Position numbers and translations under genes: made by a program
Part shown: piece after piece, positions 50,750 to 63,019 of the stretch
How positions within the stretch are numbered: position 1 is the stretch's first letter
Layout of the letters: every line of letters begins with the position of its first letter
NCBI RefSeq assembly: GCF_910591885.1
Contig: NC_063272.1
Span: 11,544,364-11,608,363 of the forward strand
Direction of reading: 5' to 3'
Length of the DNA: 64,000 nucleotides
Source: Bombus terrestris
Lineage: Eukaryota > Arthropoda > Insecta > Hymenoptera > Apidae
Notes under the pieces: generated by a model
What the model was told of the DNA's origin: nothing
Seen by the model: the letters and a program-made list of their open reading frames with translations, nothing else
The model's database searches: none

Positions 50750-53090
50750 CGAGGAGGCACGAGCGAACGAACGCGGCGCATAACGACCTAAATCAAGGTG
50801 AATCGTCGTGCGAGGCAACGTGTATATCAAACGTTCTACCATCTCGTGTCTCCGTTGAATTACAAGCAACGTAGATCGAGCGTTCCCTTCAAAATGATGG
50901 AATTGCCGGGTTAAAGCGTACCGAGCTGTCTTGATTCATCAGCGAACGGAGTCGAGAATAGCGAGGTCTGTTTGCAACTGCCGAGACTGCTGCGCCAGTC
51001 GCGGCCAAGCACCAATAACACCAACTTAATGATGTTTGGTTGACGGATTTATGAGGGCAGTGCATGCGGTGCACTGCTGGGTAAAGGAGTCATTGCACGC
51101 GCTATAAAGATACGACCTCAGGCGATCCTTCGATCGTATCGCGGAAACCATTAGCTAGACCGCAAAAACGTCCGAGCGAATCGTACGTTTTCCCTCTGAC
51201 GTGCCAGGACACGGGCAAGTAAGATTGATGCTGGCGCGCAATTGATAAGAAAGAAAATATTTGCCCCGCGCCCCGAAGAAGATTGGCTTCGCCGCCGTAA
51301 ACACGGGCTGATCCGTTCGCCACTATATTTTTCGACTTAAAAGGACTGTCTCTGTTTAACCGTTCGAGTACCACGCGATACTATAGCGCCGTTTGGTACA
51401 CAGCATGGAAGGAAGTATGGGAAATACTCGTACGTATCTTTCACGAATATATTATGCGCGTTATGGGAAATATTTTGCAATTTGAAACTCGACGATCACG
51501 ATCACGTTGGTAAAATTGGAAACAGATCTAAAAATATATTACCACGTAGGTTGCTATTAATTGAGATGCTATATTCTCCGCTATATATTATTCGAATAAA
51601 ATTACAATATCCCAAACCATCTGTATGAATGTTACTATTATCTTAACAATCGAAAAGATAAAACTAATGTTCGTTAATAAAACGGGCAAAGAATACCACG
51701 AGGGCTTTCTCCTTTACCGAACGTAATCTATTTCGTGATAAAGTAATTTCCGTTTTATCGAACTCGTTGTGTCAGCATTGTAAGACAGGCGACTATCTTT
51801 CTGCTAGTTGACCATTACGTCATGCGGTAACAATATTACGAGAGAAAGAAAACGGTGGTCGATAGATAATAGTGGTAGCGGTGAACGTCGTTAAATGCGC
51901 GCGTGGAGAGGCAGCGGAAGCGCACAAAGCTAGAGACGAAGATTTTTGCAGTGTCGCGACGACACCTGGAAACACGTGGAAAAGCCGGGTTAGTGTACTT
52001 TTATGGGACGCCGTTAAAAGCGAACGGGAACAAGCCAACAATAGGGCTTATCGTGGTGGCCCGTGAGCGGTCTAATCTCGTTCTGCCAATCGCGCGTCGA
52101 CTCGAGAGGGCTGCAGCACCACGATAAACAGACTGGAACGCAAATCGCCAGCCTCGTTAGCATAACTCTACGTTCGTCCTCTCGGATTCTTGAGTAGTTT
52201 CCGCGCTCGCCACGCGTATTATTTCGATTCCTGTTGCCTGTCCAACACTGATTTCTTACCAGCTCGACCGTAACCGTCTTGCCGTGCGCTCGTACTAAAC
52301 CTTTTTTTGGTACGACAAGCGTTAAGAATGCTCGATCCTTCAGCTTTCGATGTAGCACCACGCTTATCTTAAACATGCGTCGAGCTTTGTCCGTGATTAA
52401 CGTTGGATGTTGTTTATAGAGGTCAGAAAAGAACGGTTATTCTCCTTTTTTTTTTTAATTATCTACCTACTTAACAATTATAGTTTTGTATTCTTTGGAA
52501 TCACGCTGGAATCGAACAAAAACCAAATATTTCCGAAGAAATCAGAGATTGTGTTTTTAGATGTTAATAGATAGAAACTACATATTTCAGGCATCGGTTG
52601 AAACTACGCGATACATTTAAGAGAAGTACACAGATATTTAAATCATCTCTTAGAAATCATATATCTGTTAGAATCAAAGCCTTAGGAACTGATATAACGA
52701 AAGCTGATATGATAAAAGAAATTTGTATTCCGCTCTTATTAAACGTCTCATCGCTCGAGTCAAATTATACCGACCGTGATTCCGTCCGCGAGAAATTTCA
52801 TCGAAACGCCTGCTGTTTTCAAAATATTAAGCTTTAACACGATCGTACAGATACACGTATAATATTAAGGTACGCGTAATAATCCTTTATTAACCCCTAC
52901 GTTGTAAAAAGGACAAAGCGACCACCGATAGTAATTGAAACAGGACACCATAATACGTTGGCATCCTTGTCCTTAATAAAGCTAAGCACGAAAAATCAGA
53001 TTACATATCATCTATTCGATCGCGGTGCCTGTATTCAAACGAGCAAAGGCGACGAGCTAAACTGCCAAAGGGCAAATACGTGTCGTCTCT
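50750..53090. other. Alternating GC islands and AT-rich DNA, non-coding
   Basis: GC-rich at about 50750-51400 and 51800-52400, AT-rich at 51420-51790 and 52400-52950. An ORF preceded by a TTTCAG acceptor-like site (about 52591-52837, 79 codons) shows no coding periodicity and is unrecognised. No RNA gene was found. Confidence 0.42.
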
Positions 53091-53092
53091 CG

Positions 53093-53134
53093 CTCATCTC
53101 GTCTCGTCTCGTCGTGTCTGGTCTCTCGTCTCGC
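53093..53134. repeat. Imperfect CTCRT pentamer repeat
   Basis: CTCAT followed by CTCGT units at 53093-53112, then degenerate GTCTC-type units to about 53134. It is the same unit as the array at 62941-63017. Confidence 0.75.
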
Positions 53135-53139
53135 AGGTC

Positions 53140-55320
53140 CATTTTCTGCCCGCCTGCTGCTCCAACATCTTGCAGACTGGTAATGTAACTCCATACGCGA
53201 TATCGTCGTCACGGCTAATCGACACTTTGTAGGATAATGTCGGCTTGGTACACGCATTTGCGGCATTCTTACACGGTATTTCAACGATAACTATCGCTCG
53301 ATTCGCCTCCTCTCATTACGCGCCGCGATTTCTCCTATCCGTAGCTCTTTGGATCCGCGCGAAATGCCCCCGTTGCCCATCGACCTTTTCATCGTTATCC
53401 TCTTGCTCAACTTATCTCTGGTTAAGCAACGCGTGCTGTTGCTGCTGCATGCGCGAAATTGGACGACATCGTAAAGGCTTTCCAGCGAAATGTGCTTTCG
53501 AATTGGCTACGCTAACAACGTGGTGTAACGTGTGTACAGTGTATACATACACGCTTCGATGCGAATATTCAAATTGGTACACGGTAGAAGCTTCGGGCAT
53601 GGAAGAACTACCATCAGAATGGCTTACTTTCTGAAGGTTCTGCTATTCAAACTTTTCTATTGTTTCAACATGAATGGATTAGGAAGTTATTGAATAGTCG
53701 AAACGAAGCTATGGAAAGAAAGTTCGCCTCCAGAGTTTCCACTTTTGATTCAGAAAATTAAACATCTAACGGAATGACACAGAACGTTGAGCGTAAGAGA
53801 TTGTTATTGCAGTGTATGATATCGTGGAGGAAATTTCTCGTACTTAGCGAACACGAAGAAATTAACGACCATGATACCGAATATGTAGAACGCAATGAAA
53901 ATTATTGTTATATTATACAGACTCGTGTGTGGATAGAAAGTACGATGTTTTATGTACTACAGATGTAGAATTATATTAAGAAGTTTGATATAAACGATGC
54001 GAATCAATTTAAATGTCACAGATACTAGCAACAATATTTTTGATTCTCGTATCGAAAACTAGGATCGAATAAAAATAAAAATGTGCCTTCTTATTTTGTG
54101 TTAATGATAAGTATTTAATGACACTTGAAAAAATATGAAAAAATCTTGTAATAGAAATAAATACGAAACTCGAAAATAAAATATTACATTTATATTTTCA
54201 TTTATAGTGATACATTCTTGTATCGCGTGATTTTAAGACGAGAAGAGCAGTCGTTGTGCAGTTTTATACGTAGAAAACTTCGATTTTTTAGACCTTCATC
54301 TAGCAATCATCTTGTAATCGATTATTCATGGAAACGTTTACAGGAATCTATCTATTTAAAAGTCATTAACGTGTCAGCTGTCAAGTGATTAACGTCTGGT
54401 GCGCCAAGAATCCAATCAAGTAATGTCAAATACTGCTTCGAGTAACGTTGTCAGCCAACTGTACTTGTTTATGTATTTGTGTAAATTTAATAAACTTTGA
54501 GATGCTATACTTACATAACTGTTACGAGATTTAATATAATTTATTCTGCGCACAAAGAAACTTCTGTTTGCAATATGCAACGGAAGTAGGAAATATAGCA
54601 CAATCGAATTTATTATCAATTTTATCTCGTATCGATTCATATCACGATTTAAAGACTACTGCAGACAAGTTGCAGTCTTGCAAACATATCTGTAATTTAA
54701 ATAATAAAACACAGTTGGCGACTAATAATTGCATAGAATTCAACTTACGTTTATTTCTTAAATGTTACAATCGCCAGCAAGAGTAATATATTTGGAGAAC
54801 AGATATTTTGGAAAAAATGTCTTAATCTGACTAAAGAAAACTTACGCCTATTCTACATATCTCAGAATGACAAATACGCGTCTTTTTCAGATGAAAACTA
54901 TATTATAGTAACCGATGAATGGTAACAATTCGTAAATTCGTCGACATCGTTGGAGCAACCTCGTCGCAGATACTAAAAAAAATACCAATCGATCTTTAAC
55001 ACGAAACGCGCGATGCCGCGAAACGAAGCACGACAGCGAAAGGGAAAGCAGAAAACGGAGAAAAAGCGGAAGAGTGCAGAGAAGAGATGATACGTGGCGT
55101 AAAAGCGGCGATGCTAAGAGCAACCAAGCAAGCAACCAAGCCAATTTATTTAATGATGACGCGTTTAGCAATAATAAGAGTGCCGGCAGGCTAGAGATAT
55201 TTTTCCGCGTGTGGAACGCTCGCAAGTGCTACCACGTGTGCAACACGTGTGCATGATGCGCGTAGTACTCGGTCGTCGCTGTTACGTATACGTAAACTCA
55301 TGGTTAAAGTAACATGCACA
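53140..55320. other. Non-coding stretch, GC-moderate then AT-rich then GC-rich
   Basis: GC-moderate to about 53640, AT-rich to about 54890, CpG-rich after that. Frames up to 129 codons (53245-53634) have no recognisable domain. No RNA gene was found. Confidence 0.42.
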
Positions 55321-55327
55321 TCAAGGT

Positions 55328-55340
55328 GAGCAAATTGCTC
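55328..55340. repeat. Palindrome GAGCAAATTGCTC, copy 1
   Basis: A 13-bp palindrome with a central A/T, within TCAAGGTGAGCAAATTGCTC (55321-55340). It recurs exactly at 55618-55630, 290 bases on. Confidence 0.8.
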
Positions 55341-55377
55341 TGGTGAAGAATCGCCATGAGAACAGCATTGTTGTACC

Positions 55378-55441
55378 GAGATACAAAAGGGGTAGTGGAT
55401 CTTGGACGCGAGATATAAAAGGGCCAGCGGATCTTGGACGC
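55378..55441. repeat. 32-bp tandem repeat (two copies) containing a TATA-like box
   Basis: Two adjacent 32-bp units, 55378-55409 and 55410-55441, differ at a few positions and both end in GGATCTTGGACGC. A substitution in the second unit turns ATACAAAAG into ATATAAAAG, giving a good TATA box (TATAAAAG at about 55414-55421). A transcription start about 30 bases downstream would be near 55445. This could be a core promoter or part of a solo LTR. No transcript can be assigned. Confidence 0.65.
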
Positions 55442-55617
55442 GAATGTATAGCGCGAATAGAATAGAAAACTATAGAGAAAGAGAAAGATAGAAGCAAGTT
55501 GAGTTCGCCTTAAGGATTTTTATCAAAGGACGAAGGTGCGCGCGAAAGGACGAAAAAAGTATTTGCAAAGCACCAGGAGCCGCGAAGTGCAAGGTGATTT
55601 ACCGGCGGTTTCAAGGC

Positions 55618-55630
55618 GAGCAAATTGCTC
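55618..55630. repeat. Palindrome GAGCAAATTGCTC, copy 2
   Basis: An exact second copy, again preceded by TCAAGG and one variable base. 20 of 21 bases match over the extended unit. Confidence 0.8.
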
Positions 55631-55639
55631 TTGCCGCGA

Positions 55640-58400
55640 GCTCGTACGAGTTTCTCGAAGACGCCGCGCCGTCGGATAATGATTCTTTCTTCCTTTTTCT
55701 GCGTGCGTTCGCAGACCTTGGCAATGAGATTGATCCGGTCTAGACGCTGTGTTATTAATTTGTACCGCAAGATTTATCGGCCAAGATGCACGGAGAATAG
55801 ATATAATGGCATCGGGATTAATGATGCGACTCGCGCGGATAACGTACTTTTATTTCCACCTCTGCCAACCATCAATTATTTCGTACGTGTTCGCAAATGA
55901 ATTGGCTAGATTGCGCGCCACCGACCGACCAACCGATTCCATACGTACGCGCGTCATCAGAAAACGTTGGGTTCAATTTCCAACTATGCAGATCTCTTAA
56001 TGTTCTTCTTCCATACCGCGATGGAGCACGGATCTCTTACATCTCACAATTTCTGCAATGTTATTCTTTGCAACGTAATTTCTTTCTAATTTATTCGTCG
56101 TAGAGACACGTTTAGAGGTAGATTTAACCGATACAATATGTTCACGAATAACGTTTCGCTATAGCGCGCCTAGTCACTAGTATGTCACCATAATTTACTT
56201 TACTACGTTTGATATAAAGCACTGGTCTGGATAATTCCAGTAGCTAAATCATTTATCCGCTTGTATACGTGATAGCATTAAAAATATAAATCTACCAAAT
56301 GGTACAACGTACCGCCACAAAATCACAACGACGTCGTAACATTAAAAAGATGTATGGACGTTAATTGTTACCATCATACCTAAACTGTAATTACGCCGAG
56401 CCACCGTTGATGTCAATCGTTGCCACTTTGATCCCATCAATAAACCAACTTAAAAACTCGATTACAAAAAATCGACTCTTTGACGCACGATTAACGCTGT
56501 GCCGAGCGATATCGCGTCTCGCGTCTCGTAAATACTCTCGACGAGTAAAATCCAACGAGCAAATCGCACCGTGGCAACGATCAACGCGATAATACAGCGC
56601 CGATCGGTGCACGAGCATGCAACGTAGTATGGGTAAATGCACCGAGAGAGCAGAGGCTGCATTACGAGTTGACGCCTGATCTGGGCAACGTGCCGGGCAC
56701 GACATTGCGCACGTGCTATGAATAGTTAGAGCCAAGTTAGCGCTGATTATCCCCGTGTTTGCGTGTGCAGTAGACCCACTACACACTGCGAACCACGCCG
56801 CTGAAATTTTCTGATCAGACGCGGCCCATACGAACTCTAATATTAGAATCGAGCGCATACCGGCATTTCTGACGCTCTGTTCTTTGTTGCTGCCGCATCT
56901 GTGCCACGAACGGCACGATCGTGAATTCGAACGGGGCAAAGGTCGATATTACATGGGAGTCAGTTGGCTAACGAGAGATCTTCTTCGAAACCGTCGAAAA
57001 AGCATCGGACGAGAAACAAGAGGAAAAGCTATAAAAGGATCCGATCGACCTTGTAAATACCGCGATTCGATGTAAACGAAATAGCCCACTAAGGAAATGG
57101 TATAGTATCAAAAAGTTGTTTAACCTTCTCGCGTAATTTATCAGTTTCAATTTAAAGATACGTTAATTTTAAAGCGTGGCCGAGACACGTTTCATTAAGC
57201 GAGATCTGAAACTGATAACGAGAACTTTCGTTCATATTATTTTCGAATCGGCCTGTAAAGAGATCAGATTAAAACAAGGTGCTTAAGTAGGTCTAATTAA
57301 CGACTGTAAGAAGGTCGTAACAATTTATCAGTATAAGGCAGATTCACGTTACAGACTCGCGCAACCTGATATGATGAACAACAGATGGTTGCAATTGGAT
57401 CTTAGATCGAGCGCACCATACTTTTAAAAGACCGATGATGTAACGTAAACGGAATCTGTAAATACGAGCTGTTGATGTAATTAAATGCACCGAATGTATC
57501 CGCGTAACGCTACAAAGTTCTCGGCTTCGCGTTCGATTTGCGATATTTCCGTACAATTGGTTTTATTGCGACTCGAACGTGCCAAACGATAAAACAACTT
57601 CACGGTTTTTGCGTTTCGTATTAACCGCGAAACTACTTAACCTGCGGATGTATTTTTGAAACGCAGATAAGCTTCGTTGATACTATCATTTTCAAAGACA
57701 ATGTCTATTTTTAATATGTCCATGTTGTCGAGGCCAAGCAATATACACAACGATGTATTAGTACACATTATAACACGGTTAAGTTTGAAACAATGTAATT
57801 TTGGAAAAAGCGTTGTGATAAACTATTATAAATTTGTCTCGTGTTTGTGATATTTACGTAACCCGCTCCTATAAAATTTCTATTATTCTAATACAACTTT
57901 CAGGCCTTAACGAAACAACATATGAATTGATTTATTTACATTTCTCAACAATGTCACGTTATTTTATTACTTAGTCCGTAACGATTGTAAAAATTGTCTG
58001 ATCACGAAACAGGTCTAAAACTTGCAAATTTCGAGTCATTGCGTATCTTCGTTGCATAACAAACTTATAAAAATTCCTCGTGCCAATACATAATACGAAG
58101 ATTGGCTGGTAACAATGCTCGAATATTCCTAAATTAGTGACAAAAACCGTGACGTGGCCTTGTGCCAAATTATCGAGCTTCTATAGTCCATCCGAACATT
58201 CGTATACGTGAAATTAATGATCGTTGGAAAACTACGACGATTTATCAACCAAGGGGTGATTTATTCGAGGTTAGTTTAGTTCAATATGATGAACAACGGA
58301 TCGGCACGATCGGATTCAGGTCAAGGAGAAATCTGATAGAGGGACTGCAATCACGGCGTGCCAAACGTTTGGCATCGTTCACATTGATCACGCGACAACA
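55640..58400. other. GC-richer then AT-rich non-coding DNA
   Basis: CpG-rich to about 55960 and again at about 56360-57080, AT-rich elsewhere. A 182-codon minus frame (56391-56939) is the longest non-repetitive frame here. It is Ser/Ala/Arg/Cys-rich, has no recognisable motif, and is within what chance allows in GC-rich DNA. Confidence 0.42.
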
Positions 58401-58405
58401 CCAAG

Positions 58406-58449
58406 GAACTATGTATGTACAATCGATACAAAAGAACTATGTATGTACA
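58406..58449. repeat. 16-bp exact direct repeat, 28-bp period
   Basis: GAACTATGTATGTACA occurs at 58406-58421 and 58434-58449, a small local duplication. Confidence 0.8.
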
Positions 58450-61400
58450 TATATAGTAAGTAGATAGAACTTTTACCCCTATAGATTTTCCCATCTCGAT
58501 TCCCATCGCAGAAGCACCGTCAAATAAATAAACGCAATGCCAGAAATAGCACTAAATTAAAATAAGAGACCAATAAATTAATACGTATACCTATATATAC
58601 GTATATGTACACGATCAACGTTAAAATGGGAAAATATTACTACGAAATATAATGTTACGAATATAAACGTGTAACAAAAAATTATATGAAATTGCCTACG
58701 TAAATAATTTGTATCGTTAATCGTTCAAAATTCGAGTTAGTATCTTTGTATTTTTTTCTACGTGGACTATTTGTATTATTCGATTGAACATCTAATGTTT
58801 TGCAAAATAAAGATATGATTATACAATAATATAATACAACTATGATTAGGTATTCAATGTTAGCATATCATCTACATAAAGATACGTATAGTTACATCAT
58901 CATAACCATTCATATTTTATTCAACACATTTAAATTTTGCATTCCAACAAAGCTATAAACATTCTACTGCGATCGATAACTAATTTCGTTCGTAGCTGGT
59001 GGTAACTTTGTTTAATCTGAAAACTGGCGAGGTTTACAATTGAAAAGTTTTCCGAGAAAAGGTAAGGCTACGATGAATATATACACTCGTTATGAAATTT
59101 TTACCTACTTTGTAAATATTCTAGAAAAGGCGGGATTTTTTAACAGCCATTATAATTATCCATCGAAACGTATCTAATATTTCAAAACTAGTGCTAAAAT
59201 TTTTAACGCGATTTACTCGATTCCCTGCAATTTGCGACATGGGTTATTTTTCCAGAGAGCTCGTCCATTGGATAACTCTCAACCAGATAACGATAGAAGA
59301 CAATCGTAATTGTCCGACGCGACGGTGTGTAACAGAAAGCGGGCGAATCTCGAAAATGCGAAGAAGTCAGAAAAGGAAGACGAAGAAGAGGCTAGCTTGA
59401 GATAGAGAGAACAGACATCCACTCGATCGGAGGCGACTCTAATTGCCATTGGGGGGCTATAGCGGCAGCGTAATAATGCAATCTGGTTCGTGTGCTCTCA
59501 TTAACAATTACCTGTACAAGGAGAGTTAATGCGCGCCATGATTACGGTTATAATTAGTACCGAGAGGTGCAGGGTACGAGGAGGAACGAGAGAGGACAGA
59601 GGTGGGACGGAGAAAGGTGCAGAGACGGGTAGGGCTCGGTACAAGCCTCGGATAATGAGTTTGCGAGAGCAGCAACGGGCCTAGCAACTTCTGATTCTCC
59701 GCCGGCATAAGCTTCCAACAGCCTCGATCAACCGGTCTTCCGCTCCTTTAGTCCGCGTCAATGCCGATAATTAGTCATAGCGTGGTTTACGAGCCGCGCC
59801 GGCTAATTCGTCGGAGACACCTGCGCGTTCGATTTTTACTGCTCCAGATTTTACTTAAAGCCACGTCGCTATTCTAAGAACAGCGTGGAAAAGAATTCCA
59901 GCTACCATCCATGTACAGAGGCGAGATTACTCGAGTCGATAGAACGAGGTTACAAATGAGTACAACAACTTAATTTAACCTAACCGGAGCGCATACCGTC
60001 AGTAAAGATTTGATTGGTTTTAAGCGTTTCCGTGAACTTTGATAAATCGTCGTACGTTTAATTGACAGTAGTCGACTTTCGATGGATTTCATTTACAAAA
60101 TGTATCTTGTTAAATAATTCGATAAGATTGATCGATATTTCGTTGCTAACGTTTCCGCTTTGGTTCGAAGAAAATTCGAACGCGTGTCCCTTGTGTTTGA
60201 ATTAATAAAGAACTTTAATAGTAATTTAATGATAGCGAAATTCTCGTAAATAAATGATCAAATGTCGTGAGATTTAACTTCGATAATAAAGTTGCAAGCC
60301 AAACGACACTGATAATTCATAACTTCGGCGATTACTATGTATTAAATAATTCAAGGATTGAGTATTACAAGGGATACTATATCGTTCCATACGATATTTG
60401 TTTGTATAATATATACCGCAGACTGTATCTCCTCGGTAGATATATGCATGCAACTAGTTATACCGAATAAAAAGTTCGCACGTAATGCATACAGCAATTA
60501 TTAATTAATTAAAGAACGAGATAAATAAATACGACTGTCGAGGAGCAATAAAATAATGCAATCTCGATGCAAGAAAAAAATGGCATCGCACGTTTGATTA
60601 TTTTTCAATCTATTAGTCTTTAATAATTTAATATAGATACAAGATACTTATTCAAATTATTTAATTTGTTTATTAATTGCCCTTTTCACGTACTATATTC
60701 AACATACTGTTCAAACATGTTATTTATTTTCGAATAATTGCGGTCTTACACGGTAGTAGATATAGCGACGCAATAATTTTCTTCCATTTGTCAGGTAAAT
60801 TACAATAAAGAAAGAAGTGGCCGCTTTTAATAGGTGCAGCTCACGATCCCGCTTAATCTTGATTTCTCGCGATTCGTCACATTCGTTTGAACCTCGATTA
60901 CCCTCGGCTACACGGTGAGACGAATCGATAAGGTCTCGATCCATGGGATAATAATTAGAACGATGGCGTGTAATGGACGAAGGAGAGTGGAGGCGATACC
61001 ACCGCAGGAAGGTCGATACCGAGCTAATCAATGGCCCGGCTAGGGTTCGTCGACAAAAAGGCAACTTATCATAGCCAACGATTAGTAAACGCATTTACCT
61101 GCTGTTCGATCTCTCTGGTAAGAAAATTATTACTCGACCGCTTATCGTTTATATTCGTCTTGCTCGATTTTCTCGCAGCGCAGCCGAAAGAAATCGCCGA
61201 GCGCGTAACAGTGTTTCGTTACGCTGTAGGATTGATAGGGCCGTAATTTAGATGAAATCGCGAGGCTTGAAATTTTAAACGCGCGGAAGGTTAGCATCTC
61301 GCGTTAAACGAAAACGAAGACACGTCACTCGAGAGAGGGTTTATCAACCGACCTCGACATCAAGCGTATCGCGTGTCGCTCGACAGATACCGAGAGAAAC

Positions 61401-62560
61401 GAAGCTGGCCAATGGTAAACGTGACATGGACATCCTCCCTCGACTTCCTGTAACGCGTCTCAATTCGACTCTGACCGCGTTCCATCGCCGTCCCTGGACT
61501 GTTCTCCGTGTCTCTGTTTTCTCGCGGAATGTCGCAGACGTGAGTAGACGCGCGACGAACAGACAGCCAGAGAAACCGACGGAAAGACGAGGGTAGGGGC
61601 GTTATTGTTCTTCAAAACAATTTAAACTTTAATTACTTCGGTGAACTGCAGAAACGGCGTTGCGACAGTCTCACTGTTTGCCATCGTAAAATTAATTGGC
61701 TTCCCCTCCCGACTACCATTCCTGCTTCGACCACGCTCGAAACTCTCGTACGATCCTCTCTTTCTCATTCTCCCTCTCTTTCTATTCCTCTTTCTCTTGA
61801 TCTCTGCTCGCCATCCCACCAGCTCTTCTCCTACTGTTCCATCCACCTTTCCTTCCTCTCCCGCCCCGCCTTTCCAACCCCTTCGTGGACCAATTGCTAC
61901 GGGTAAAGAGAGGCGGAGATCGAACCGTTTTCCCCGGCGTTCCGAGCGTTATCCCGATGCAATTAGCAGCCGAGCTGTCTGTCACATTCCGGCTGCAGCC
62001 GACCACCTGCGGATACGACCGGATATGTCCGAATATCCGCGGGTGCAATTCAACCGTCTCGTGAAATTCGATCGCGACCTCCCACGACGAACAAAACCGA
62101 TGAAAACGCGAAACATCGACTGTCTCGATTTCCAACGGTATATATCAGATCCGCTATAGATACAAAAAGATTTATAATCATATTTTGTACAGGGATGATA
62201 CGGTATATTTTTGTTAGAGGAATCGGACTTTTGTTATTTCACGGATTTGAGGACGCGTTCTTACGCTGAATATTCATTGCTATTATATATACACCAGCTG
62301 GAGAAACGACACGCAATTTTGTATTATGCCGTCCAAATTGAAAATGGAAGAATGTTTTTATCTTTCTATATTTCATAGTTCTCATACATGACGCATTCAT
62401 TAAACAGGCGCGAAACGTAAAATATTATTTATGTAGGTATCACAGTGAATTATAGAGTTGACTTCGAAACATTTAAATCTTCCATAAATTATCACGGTAT
62501 AACCGAGTGTGAAACAGATTTTCGTTAAATAGGATACGTGAGTTATAAAATACTTTACGT
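58450..62560. other. Non-coding stretch: AT-rich, then CpG-rich islands
   Basis: AT-rich to about 59200 and at 60000-60750 and 62160-62560. GC-rich at about 59250-59980 and 60800-62140. The latter includes a pyrimidine-rich tract at about 61740-61880 that opens a 172-codon plus frame without recognisable domains. TATA-rich sequence lies near 58590-58610. No RNA gene is seen. Confidence 0.42.
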
Positions 62561-62940
62561 TCGACGGCAATGATCGTCCTTCCTCCAGAGAACCCGTTTC
62601 GTCTCAATATAATCTTCCCGAAGAGAAATTTCTCGTTTCACATTATCGTAACCTTTAAAACGTTCCCGTTTCAAGTGGTGGAACGGTGTTCTCAGAACCA
62701 ATGGCCGCCACGCCTGAAGCTTGTAAGTAAGCGAGTAAGTACAACGTTACCTAGACAGTCGATGGAACATAGAGAAAGAGAGACGAGAACGAGTAACAAA
62801 CAAAAGACGGTGAACGAACCGAAAATGAAGAAGAAAAAGAATGGAACGGTCGAAGAAAAACTATCCCCGTTATGTACCCGCGCCACGCCCGCGGAAATAA
62901 AATTCGTTTCCCTCTTTTCCCAGCTCTTCTTCGCCGTACT

Positions 62941-63017
62941 CTCATCTCATCTCGTCTCGTCTCATCTCGTTTCGTCTCGTCTCGTCTCGTCTCATCTCAT
63001 CTCATCTCATCTCATCT
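62941..63017. repeat. CTCRT pentanucleotide array, about 15 units
   Basis: Fifteen consecutive five-base units, all CTCAT or CTCGT except one TTCGT. The order is AAGGAG, then the TTCGT unit, then GGGAAAAA, where A and G give the fourth base. The Ser/His/Leu peptides read through it are products of the repeat. Confidence 0.92.
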
Positions 63018-63019
63018 GG

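Noticed and set aside
56391..56939. 182-codon minus-strand frame
   Set aside because: It is free of simple repeats but shows no motif or family resemblance. A frame of this length is plausible by chance in a GC-rich segment.
59500..59525. TACAG|GTAATT on the minus strand as a third ratchet point
   Set aside because: The pyrimidine tract is short and interrupted, the donor is weak, and there is no homology to duplicons A and B.
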